Shown here: one piece after another, positions 5,894 to 12,800 of the stretch | Layout: every line of letters begins with the position of its first letter | How positions within the stretch are numbered: position 1 is the stretch's first letter | From: Chitinophaga pinensis | GTDB taxonomy: Bacteria; Bacteroidota; Bacteroidia; M30B66 | Length of the DNA stretch: 14,291 nucleotides | Reading direction: 5' to 3' | NCBI GenBank assembly: GCA_943333015.1 | Contig: CALQRR010000007.1 | Coordinates: 1-14,291, forward strand | Notes under the pieces: model-generated | What the model saw: the letters and a program-made list of their open reading frames with translations, nothing else | What the model was told of the DNA's origin: nothing | Database searches by the model: none | Position numbers and translations under genes: made by a program

Positions 5894-7636
5894 TTACTCG
5901 ATGTATTTTTTCTGGTTGATTTTCTGATCAATCTTATCGGTCGTTCCTCCCAGTTCCTTCGCCCGGTTCCAGAAATCCAGTGCGTCGTTTGTTTTTCCCT
6001 GGCGGATAAGGATATCGCCTTTATGCTCCATGATGGTTCCGCTGCGGATTCCTCCGTTCTCGATGGCTTTATCAATCCAAAGCGCGGCATTTTCATAATC
6101 TCCCATCACAAAAAGCACCCAGGCGTAGGTGTCCTGAAAAGATCCATTGCCTGGTTGCAGCTCGTTGCATTTTTCAGCAAGCTCTTTGGCACGGTTGAGA
6201 TTTTCTTTCCGGAGCGACAAATAATACGCGTAGTTATTCAACACATAGGTATTGGCTGCGTCAAACTTCAAGGCCTTTTCGTAAGCATCGTTGCTTTCGT
6301 TGTATTTGGACATGTAGTTATAGCTATCGCCCAGTGATGCATAAAACTGGGAAGAAAGCGCCGAATTTCCGATGGTTACATCCGCACCGCCCTTGAGCGA
6401 TTCAACTGCTTTGTCGTACTGTTTTAGCTGCATGGCAGAAATGCCATTATACAGAAATAATGTAGGTTGATACGGGAAAAGCTCGATGGCCTCTTTACTG
6501 AGGTCGAACATGCTCTGATAATTTTTAAGCTCCGAATCGATCAGTAAAATCTGATTCCAGACATTGTACCGGCCTTTGTCGGCGGCCAACACCAGCATGT
6601 ATTGCTCCCGCGCTTCGGCCAATTTATCTTCCCGCAATAGAAAATCGCCGAAAACGGCATGCGCCTGAGGGTCTTCCGGATGCGCCAAAATCAACTCCCG
6701 GCACAATTCCATTGCTTGATATTTAAGATCGGGATATTGAACCGTGATTTCGAAATAAGACGATAACACCTGGATTTTAAGTTCTAATGAACTCTCCGGA
6801 TTGGCGAATGCTTTCTTTAATTCCTGATACGATTTTTCTTTATCGCCCTGCTGACGGTAAAACTCAGCGAGAGAAAACCGAACGTTCGGATTGTCTGGAT
6901 CGACTCGTAGGATTTCGTTGTATTCTTCCAGTGCTTTTTCAGGCTGCTTGGTTGCATCGTAAATCTCTGCCAGAAATCCGCGGTAACCAACTTCCTCTGG
7001 AAAAGCCGCCATGAGCCGTTTGATTTCAGCAATGGCCTTGTCGGTTTTACCCAAGCGCATGTAAAGGTTTTTCTTTTGAAGAATGACTTCTTCGTTGATC
7101 CCTGCCAGTGCTTCTATCTTGTCATAGATTTTTGCTGCATCATCATATTTCTCAACATGTACCAACGCGGCTCCTAATCCAAAAAGATATTCTTCGTTGT
7201 TGGGCTCTTTTTTATGAAGGCTTTCCATCAATGGAATTACTTCGTTGTACTTATTGTTGCGGGCGTAAATGTCGGCCAGAGCCAGTTTATACCATTTGTT
7301 TGTATCATCGAAACGAACTGCATTTTTGCCGCTCATTTCGGCCAAATCGGGCTTCCCGGCCTGAAGATAGACTTGACTTAATTCAAAATGAGCAGCTGCT
7401 GCGCGAGGATTGATGCGAAGCGCCTGCTGGAATTTGGTTTCTGCAACACTAAAATTCCCCAAAAGCTTTTCCTTAACAGCATCAAAAAAGAGGTACTCAA
7501 AATCGAGCTGCTCCTTTTCGGTCAGTGCCGTTTCTCCGGAAGGCTTTTTGTCGACAGACGCCGCCTTGCTGCTCTTGCAGGAGCTTTGCAGGCTGATGAG
7601 TGTAACAAGAAAAAAAAGGATTCTAAGGGTATTCAT
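5894..7636 (-). CDS. Large TPR-repeat lipoprotein
   Basis: The 580-residue product begins with a lipoprotein signal peptide (SLQSSC, Cys20), then a short Lys/Ser-rich linker (21-40). Tetratricopeptide repeats cover nearly all the rest (~45-575), with patterns such as AAHFELSQVYLQAGKPDLAE, WYKLALADIYARNNKYNEVI, FRYQ-free helical pairs around 200-260, and AYVNNYAY-like YVLNNYAYYLSLRKENLNRA near residue 475. The array ends with NDALDFWNRAKELGG. It would form a long superhelical scaffold anchored by lipid in the envelope. The ATG at 7636 lies 9 bp after the nucleotidyltransferase stop, and its TAA abuts the GTG of the DUF4292 gene. Position in the cluster suggests a scaffold for envelope assembly, but the partner is unknown. 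Confidence 0.9.
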   Translation of the reverse strand: MNTLRILFFLVTLISLQSSCKSSKAASVDKKPSGETALTEKEQLDFEYLFFDAVKEKLLGNFSVAETKFQQALRINPRAAAAHFELSQVYLQAGKPDLAEMSGKNAVRFDDTNKWYKLALADIYARNNKYNEVIPLMESLHKKEPNNEEYLFGLGAALVHVEKYDDAAKIYDKIEALAGINEEVILQKKNLYMRLGKTDKAIAEIKRLMAAFPEEVGYRGFLAEIYDATKQPEKALEEYNEILRVDPDNPNVRFSLAEFYRQQGDKEKSYQELKKAFANPESSLELKIQVLSSYFEITVQYPDLKYQAMELCRELILAHPEDPQAHAVFGDFLLREDKLAEAREQYMLVLAADKGRYNVWNQILLIDSELKNYQSMFDLSKEAIELFPYQPTLFLYNGISAMQLKQYDKAVESLKGGADVTIGNSALSSQFYASLGDSYNYMSKYNESNDAYEKALKFDAANTYVLNNYAYYLSLRKENLNRAKELAEKCNELQPGNGSFQDTYAWVLFVMGDYENAALWIDKAIENGGIRSGTIMEHKGDILIRQGKTNDALDFWNRAKELGGTTDKIDQKINQKKYIE

Positions 7637-7645
7637 TCTGAGGAT

Positions 7646-8656
7646 TTAATTCCCGGATGAGAAAACGGTATAATCTCCAACACTCACATCGAGCATCTGG
7701 TTCTGAATTTCAGCAGAATTACCAATCATCGAGTTGCCTATAACGCTGTTTCGTATGCGTGTATTCTTCTGAATGATCGAATTCCGGATAACTGAATTCT
7801 CCACCACGGTTCCATCAGCAATGGAAACATGCGGACCTACAACAGAGGAAATGATGCGCACATTTTTTCCAATGTAGCACGGTTCGATCACCAAGGCATT
7901 GATTTTTTCCAACGAAGAATCAATCATTTGCTCCCCACGTTGCAGTTCTAACCAGCGTGCATGGGTATAAACAGTGGCATTTTTATTTCCACAGTCGAGC
8001 CATTCGATCACTTTTCCAGGAGCAAACTTCAGCCCTTTGGCCTTCATATTTTCGAGGGCGTTGGTGATCTGATATTCCCCTTTTTCCTTGAGGTCGTTGT
8101 CGATGAGGTACTGTAATTCTTTGCGCAAATTCTCCCCATCGCGGAAATAATAAATACCGATGATGGCCAGATCGGAGATAAACTCCTGAGGTTTTTCAAC
8201 AAAATCGGTGATGTCTCCACTGTCGTTGAGCTTCACTACCCCAAACGGGCGAGGATCTTCCACTTGCTGCACCCAAATGACAGCGTCTTTTGATTCGTCA
8301 AGAATGAAATCGGCTTTGAAAAGCGTGTCTGCAAATGCAACGATGAGCTTTCCCTCCATCGATTCCGCTGCACATAAAACAGCATGGGCCGTTCCGAGAG
8401 CTTCCTCTTGGTAAAAAATACTGCCCTTTGCTCCTACCTTTTCGGCCACTGCAATCAGGCTTTTTTCAGCTTCTTTTCCAAAGTCGCCGATCACAAAAGC
8501 AATCTCTTCGATTGGCTCCTGACAGGTTTTGGCAAGTTCTTCCACAATATGATGAACCATGGGTTTGCCCGCAAATTCAATCAGTGGTTTCGGGGTGACT
8601 AGCGTGTGAGGCCGCATGCGCTTTCCCATGCCAGCCATTGGGATAATGATTCTCAT
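7646..8656 (-). CDS. Sugar-phosphate nucleotidyltransferase with left-handed beta-helix tail
   Basis: The 336-residue protein has an N-terminal nucleotidyltransferase domain (1-~240) with the signature AGMGKRMRPHTLVTPKP (8-24), the metal-binding Asp110 in FADTLF, VEKP (153-156), GEYQITNAL (193-201) and WLDCGN (219-224). This domain transfers an NMP from an NTP to a sugar 1-phosphate, as in glucose-1-phosphate thymidylyl- or uridylyltransferases. The C-terminal part (~255-330) has hexapeptide-like repeats (VIRNSIIQKNTRIRNSVIGN), a left-handed beta helix as in GlmU or GCD1-type enzymes. No acyltransferase residues can be assigned, so the nucleotide, the sugar and any second activity remain open. 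The ATG at 8656 is 23 bp after the dut stop. With the flippase in the same cluster, it likely supplies a nucleotide sugar for an envelope glycan. Confidence 0.9.
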   Translation of the reverse strand: MRIIIPMAGMGKRMRPHTLVTPKPLIEFAGKPMVHHIVEELAKTCQEPIEEIAFVIGDFGKEAEKSLIAVAEKVGAKGSIFYQEEALGTAHAVLCAAESMEGKLIVAFADTLFKADFILDESKDAVIWVQQVEDPRPFGVVKLNDSGDITDFVEKPQEFISDLAIIGIYYFRDGENLRKELQYLIDNDLKEKGEYQITNALENMKAKGLKFAPGKVIEWLDCGNKNATVYTHARWLELQRGEQMIDSSLEKINALVIEPCYIGKNVRIISSVVGPHVSIADGTVVENSVIRNSIIQKNTRIRNSVIGNSMIGNSAEIQNQMLDVSVGDYTVFSSGN

Positions 8657-8679
8657 TCCTGTAGGTTGGAGTAGATAGA

Positions 8680-9114
8680 TTAATGAACACCGGTGTGGCC
8701 AAAGCCTCCGGCGCCGCGTTCTGAGTCGGCCAGGTCAGATGTTTCTTCCCATTCGGCACGTTCGTGACGGGCAATCACCAGCTGGGCAATACGCTCGCCA
8801 TCGTTGATTGTAAAAGCAATATTGGATAAATTAACGAGAATGACCTTGATTTCACCCCGGTAATCTGCATCAATCGTTCCCGGAGAATTCAAAACAGTAA
8901 CACCATGTTTAGCTGCCAGTCCGCTGCGAGGTCTCACTTGACCTTCGGTGCCATCAGGAAGTTCGATGAACAAACCCGTTGGAATAAGCGCCCTACTCAA
9001 GGGTGCAAGCGTAACAGGTTCGGTCAGATTTGCCCGAAGATCGCATCCGGCCGATTGAACTGTTCCGTAATCGGGTAAGGCGTGGGCCGACTGGTTAATG
9101 ATTCTGACCTTCAT
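8680..9114 (-). CDS. dut: dUTP diphosphatase (dUTPase)
   Basis: The 144-residue length and all five trimeric dUTPase motifs are present: SAGCDLRA (21-28), RPRSGLA (61-67), [11 protein letters not shown] (79-89, with the catalytic Asp and stacking Tyr85), [10 protein letters not shown] (106-115) and the flexible C-terminal [10 protein letters not shown] (133-142). The usual Ser of the last motif is His here. The enzyme hydrolyses dUTP to dUMP and pyrophosphate, keeping uracil out of DNA and feeding dTMP synthesis in the cytoplasm. Its ATG (9114-9112) overlaps the TGA of the flippase gene in an ATGA, so the two are translationally coupled. Finding this housekeeping enzyme inside an envelope cluster is odd functionally, but I recall the arrangement from other Bacteroidota. 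Confidence 0.97.
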   Translation of the reverse strand: MKVRIINQSAHALPDYGTVQSAGCDLRANLTEPVTLAPLSRALIPTGLFIELPDGTEGQVRPRSGLAAKHGVTVLNSPGTIDADYRGEIKVILVNLSNIAFTINDGERIAQLVIARHERAEWEETSDLADSERGAGGFGHTGVH

Positions 9115-10613
9115 ACAGAGCTGTTTTCGGAGGTTGATTGCGGCGAAATTACGCTTTTTTTTCGTACCTCAAGAAGCCAGACAATGCCTGAGAAAGTGAG
9201 CAGTATCAGTATTTTCAGTGGCCAAGAGAGCCATCCTTCCATGGGAAGAAATTGTGTGTAGACGAAGACCAGAAGTGCAGCAGCTAGCGGGTAACCGATT
9301 ACCCGGCGCAAATCGTACGCGATGGGATAATATTTCTGTCCGAGAAAATAGGAAACCACCATCATCAGAAAATAGACAACAAATGTTGCCCAGGAAGCAC
9401 CTAAGTATCCGAATTGCGGCACCCAGAGATAGTTAAAACCAATGGTGAGGATTGCTCCGAAAATAGCCAACCAAGCACCGATGTGGGTCTTGTCGTTGAG
9501 TTTAAACCAGATGCTCAGATTGAAGAAAATGCCCAGAAAAAGATTGGCCATGAGTAATATCGGAACGATGACTAATCCCTCGTAGTAAGCTTTTCCCACA
9601 AAAAACTGCACCACATTCATGAACAACAAAACACCAAGGTAAATCATGCTACAGGCTATCACAAACCAGTGCATGACATCAGCATAGAGCTTTTTAGCAT
9701 TTTTTTCTTTGGCCTGAGTAAAGAAAAAGGGTTCTGCAGCGAAGCGAAATGTTTGAATGAAAATAGTCATCAGGATGGCTACTTTGTAGCAGGCACCAAA
9801 CACACCTAATTCATGCATGGAAATGGATTCGGGCAGTTGGTATTTCATGCTTACCCGACTGAACATTTCATTGGTGATTCCTGCCAAACCGCCAATGAGC
9901 AAAGGCAAGCTGTAGCGCATCATCCTCCGCCAGAGTTCCGGATCGAACTTCCAGCTCATCTTCCACATATCGGGAAGGAGCATCAGAAATGTAGCTCCAC
10001 TGGCAACCAAATTGGCAATGAACACATAGCCCACGCCCACTTCGGGTGAATAAATCATGTGAACGATTTCCCGGGAAGAATCACTTCCATGTTGAAGCAA
10101 CCACGGGCACAGCAGCAGAAAAAAGACGTTGATCAGCACATTCACCCCAATATTGAAAAGCTTGAGAAATGCAAACTTTAAGGGTTTGTTTTCTAATCGC
10201 AGCTTTGCAAAAGGAATGCTGGTGATGGCATCTGTTGCAAGTATTAACGCGAACCAAATGATGTATTCCGATTGTTCTGGATAGCGGATGAGGCTTGCGA
10301 GGGGATGTGCAAAAACGAGAATGATCAGAAAAAAACCAAGGGATGAAATAAGCAATGAGATGAGCGACGTCGCGTAGATTTTCGAACGGTCTTCCTGATT
10401 ACTGGCGAAGCGGAAAAACGATGTTTCGAACCCATAGGTAAGCACAATCATTAGAAACGCCACATAAGAATACATCTCTGTCACGACGCCGTATGCCGCT
10501 GGCTCAAACACGCGCGTATGCAGCGGCACCAGCAAATAATTGAGCAGTCGCCCGACGATGGAACTGAGTCCATAGATGGCCGTTTGTCCGGCAAGTTTAC
10601 GAAGTGGATTCAC
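9111..10613 (-). CDS. Wzx-like polysaccharide / lipid-linked oligosaccharide flippase
   Basis: The 500-residue polytopic protein has about 12-14 hydrophobic segments. Its N-terminus, [20 protein letters not shown] followed by [15 protein letters not shown], is characteristic of the polysaccharide-export flippases of the MOP superfamily (Wzx/RfbX, PST). Such proteins move undecaprenyl-linked glycan units from the cytoplasmic to the periplasmic face of the inner membrane. A role in lipid II translocation cannot be excluded from sequence alone. The start is a GTG at 10613, chosen because the conserved amphipathic N-terminus begins there. It is the first gene of the cluster; its TGA overlaps the dut ATG by 4 bp. 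No glycosyltransferase or polymerase gene is next to it, so the glycan is unidentified. Confidence 0.92.
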   Translation of the reverse strand: MNPLRKLAGQTAIYGLSSIVGRLLNYLLVPLHTRVFEPAAYGVVTEMYSYVAFLMIVLTYGFETSFFRFASNQEDRSKIYATSLISLLISSLGFFLIILVFAHPLASLIRYPEQSEYIIWFALILATDAITSIPFAKLRLENKPLKFAFLKLFNIGVNVLINVFFLLLCPWLLQHGSDSSREIVHMIYSPEVGVGYVFIANLVASGATFLMLLPDMWKMSWKFDPELWRRMMRYSLPLLIGGLAGITNEMFSRVSMKYQLPESISMHELGVFGACYKVAILMTIFIQTFRFAAEPFFFTQAKEKNAKKLYADVMHWFVIACSMIYLGVLLFMNVVQFFVGKAYYEGLVIVPILLMANLFLGIFFNLSIWFKLNDKTHIGAWLAIFGAILTIGFNYLWVPQFGYLGASWATFVVYFLMMVVSYFLGQKYYPIAYDLRRVIGYPLAAALLVFVYTQFLPMEGWLSWPLKILILLTFSGIVWLLEVRKKSVISPQSTSENSSV

Positions 10614-10639
10614 GCAGAGGGCAGACGATCGCTAGTCAA

Positions 10640-10669
10640 CAAAGTAAGATGCTTTTTATCACACACCAA
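10640..10669 (-). promoter_or_regulatory. Candidate promoter of the flippase-dut-envC cluster
   Basis: On the minus strand TTGG (10669-10666) is followed after 19 bases by TTACTTTG (10647-10640), close to the Bacteroidota TTTG-N19-TAnnTTTG consensus. A transcript start near 10633 would leave a leader of about 20 bases before the GTG at 10613. No terminator is visible between this site and the upstream enoyl-CoA hydratase gene, so read-through is also possible. The match was made by eye. Confidence 0.4.
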
Positions 10670-10737
10670 GGATTATTTTAATGTGGTTTGTCCTATGAAA
10701 AGCTGGAGTGCGAAGCAGGGCAGATGCCTTATCCGGA

Positions 10738-11517
10738 TTATTTTCCGGTGAAGACCGCTTTCCGCTTCTCCAGAAACGCCTGCGTTCCTTCTTTGAAATC
10801 TTGGGATCCGAAAAGACCACCAAATTCACGGATTTCGGCATCAAAACCATTGGCATCAAACTGATAATGTGCATTCACACAACGAATCACCGATGCAATG
10901 GCCAGGGGCGCTTTGGTGCCAATCTTTTTCAGGATTTCGGTGGTTTTGGCGATCAACTCTGCTTGTGGTACCACGTGATTGACCAGCCCAAGACGATGTG
11001 CTTCTTCGGCACCAATCATATCCGCGGTCATGAGCAGCTCAAGGGCTTTCCCTTTTCCGATAAGCTGCACCAAACGTTGTGTTCCTGCGTATCCCGGGAT
11101 AAGGCCGAGGTTGACTTCCGGCTGTCCGAATTTTGCATTCTCTGCAGCAATGCGCATCTGACATGCCATGGCCAGTTCACAACCGCCGCCGAGAGCAAAT
11201 CCATTCACCGCCGCAATGACTGGCTTAGCCGATTGCTCGATGCTGTTGAATACTTCCCCGCCTTCACGGCTCAACTTCTCCCCTTCGATTGCCCCAAATG
11301 CTGCAAACTCGCTGATGTCGGCACCTGCCACAAATGCTTTTTCTCCTGAACCGGTCAGAATCATCCCGAACACTTCCGGATGGTGGTTTCCTTCTGCAAC
11401 CGCTTTCCCGATTTCCTGAATAGTCAGGTAATTGAGAGCATTGAGCTTGTCGGGACGGTTAACTGTAATGGTTTGAATGCCTTCGTTTATGGAAACAAGA
11501 ATATTCTGGAAGCTCAT
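10738..11517 (-). CDS. Enoyl-CoA hydratase/isomerase family protein
   Basis: The 259-residue length is normal for crotonase-fold hydratases. The oxyanion-hole segment [11 protein letters not shown] (61-71) and the [19 protein letters not shown] segment (106-124) are both present. So are the two catalytic glutamates expected of a true hydratase: Glu114 (GGGCE) and Glu134 ([19 protein letters not shown]), 20 residues apart as in the well-studied mitochondrial enzyme. It should add water across the double bond of trans-2-enoyl-CoA in fatty-acid beta-oxidation or a related acyl-CoA route; the preferred chain length (short-chain or crotonyl-CoA) is not shown by sequence. The ATG at 11517 overlaps the TGA of trhO in an ATGA, so the two genes are translationally coupled although no shared pathway is known to me. 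Confidence 0.93.
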   Translation of the reverse strand: MSFQNILVSINEGIQTITVNRPDKLNALNYLTIQEIGKAVAEGNHHPEVFGMILTGSGEKAFVAGADISEFAAFGAIEGEKLSREGGEVFNSIEQSAKPVIAAVNGFALGGGCELAMACQMRIAAENAKFGQPEVNLGLIPGYAGTQRLVQLIGKGKALELLMTADMIGAEEAHRLGLVNHVVPQAELIAKTTEILKKIGTKAPLAIASVIRCVNAHYQFDANGFDAEIREFGGLFGSQDFKEGTQAFLEKRKAVFTGK

Positions 11518-12575
11518 GGGCGTTGATTAAGCGTGTATGGATGAAGTTGGGAGATACTTGGACGAATCCGGCCTTTGTGGTACAGCATATCGCTGTAATT
11601 ATACTGTTTATTCTTTCGAAGTTCTTTTTGTTGATCGATGGGCAAGGCAATCACTTCTTTGCAGGCATCGCTGCAGCAACCGTTGAATGCATCCTTGCAG
11701 GCATCACACTGAATGAAGAGCAAATTACAATCTACGTTAGCGCAATTGGTATGCGTGTCGCAGGACTGGCCACATTGGTGACAATTGCTGAGCACATCCT
11801 CCGTGATACGTTCTCCGAGGCGTTCATCAAACACGAAATTCTTGCCTTTAAATTTTGATTCGATGCCGTTTTGACGAATCTCCTGTGCGTAGGAAATGAT
11901 ACCGCCATGGAGCTGATTCACATCCTTAAATCCATGATGGCGTAAATAGGCAGATGCTTTTTCGCAACGGATTCCACCGGTGCAATACATCAGAACTTTG
12001 GTGTCTTTTTTATCCTTGAGATTTTCCACCACCCAAGGCAATTCTTCCCGGAACGTATCCACATCGGGAGTGATGGCTCCTTCGAAACGGCCCACTTCGG
12101 CTTCGTAATGATTTCGCATATCCACCACTACCACACCAGGTGTTGTCATGGCATCATTAAACTCCTGCGCACTGAGATGGTTCCCCACATTGGTAACATC
12201 AAACGTATTGTCGTCTAAGCCATCTGCCACAATTTTCTTGCGCACTTTGATGACCAGTTTGATGAAAGATTTCCCATCATCTTCCACGGCAATCTTAAAC
12301 GGCACCTGGTTGAATTCGGGATGAGAGTCTATTTGCAGTCGGAATGCCTCGAAATTTTCAGTTGGAATACTCACTTGGGCATTGACGCCTTCGTACGCCA
12401 GATATATCCGTCCAAGAACACCCAGTTGCGCCCATTCCCGGTAAAGTTGATCACGAAAATCGTTGGCATTTTCAAGAATAACATACCGGTAAAAAGAGAG
12501 TGTGGTTCTTGGGGTGGTATCGGCCTGCATACGAGCACGAAGCTCATCTTTATTCACGCGGTTGTGTAAGAACAT
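11514..12575 (-). CDS. trhO: tRNA uridine(34) hydroxylase (rhodanese-like, YceA family)
   Basis: The protein is 353 residues from the ATG at 12575, matching the ~350 residues of the E. coli enzyme. The N-terminal ~100 residues form the family-specific domain ([28 protein letters not shown]). A rhodanese domain follows (~115-235) with the active loop CTGGIRCEK (198-206; Cys198 catalytic) and QLHGGI. A Cys-rich tail carries ten Cys between residues 265 and 305 ([26 protein letters not shown]), likely metal-binding. TrhO makes 5-hydroxyuridine at the tRNA wobble position in an O2-dependent reaction. The frame continues upstream to a TTG at 12599, but that codon lies within the promoter -7 box, and family alignment begins at the ATG. 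The stop overlaps the enoyl-CoA hydratase start by 4 bp. Confidence 0.95.
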   Translation of the reverse strand: MFLHNRVNKDELRARMQADTTPRTTLSFYRYVILENANDFRDQLYREWAQLGVLGRIYLAYEGVNAQVSIPTENFEAFRLQIDSHPEFNQVPFKIAVEDDGKSFIKLVIKVRKKIVADGLDDNTFDVTNVGNHLSAQEFNDAMTTPGVVVVDMRNHYEAEVGRFEGAITPDVDTFREELPWVVENLKDKKDTKVLMYCTGGIRCEKASAYLRHHGFKDVNQLHGGIISYAQEIRQNGIESKFKGKNFVFDERLGERITEDVLSNCHQCGQSCDTHTNCANVDCNLLFIQCDACKDAFNGCCSDACKEVIALPIDQQKELRKNKQYNYSDMLYHKGRIRPSISQLHPYTLNQRP

Positions 12576-12596
12576 AGCGCTTGATTTTATTTGCTG

Positions 12597-12604
12597 CAAA
12601 GGTA
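12597..12604 (-). promoter_or_regulatory. Promoter -7 box of trhO (TACCTTTG)
   Basis: Minus-strand TACCTTTG is a perfect match to the Bacteroidota -7 consensus TAnnTTTG and lies 21 bp upstream of the ATG at 12575. A TTTTG occurs 24 bases further upstream, somewhat far for a -33 element, so the -33 part is uncertain. The box overlaps the TTG at 12599 and so argues against translation starting there. Confidence 0.6.
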
Positions 12605-12742
12605 AAAAAATCTCTCCCCGACGCGGATCAAAACTTCGGTTCTGCAGACTCTCAATCGCGAGGAAATCAGCGGGTTGCTATACAGGGAGTTTTTACCTAA
12701 GCAATTCCTATAAATAGCGAACACTGGCCAACGTTGTGATAT

Positions 12743-12778
12743 AAAAAACCGGCCTTGCAACAGATGCTGCAAGGCCGG
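12743..12778 (-). terminator. Rho-independent terminator of the T9SS surface protein gene
   Basis: An 11-bp perfect stem (ccggccttgca 12749-12759 with tgcaaggccgg 12768-12778) closes an 8-base loop. Read on the minus strand it is followed by six T (complement of 12743-12748). It lies 22 bp after the TAA at 12801-12803, so it ends the surface-protein transcript and insulates trhO. Confidence 0.92.
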
Positions 12779-12800
12779 CTCAGAATACAATCCGATGAGA

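Noticed and set aside
10708..11349. 213-residue + strand frame
   Set aside because: It is long but antisense to the enoyl-CoA hydratase gene with its catalytic motifs; the translation is rich in Cys/His/Phe with no domain.
12576..12599. TTG start at 12599 for trhO
   Set aside because: The codon lies within the -7 box TACCTTTG, and the family N-terminus begins at the ATG at 12575.
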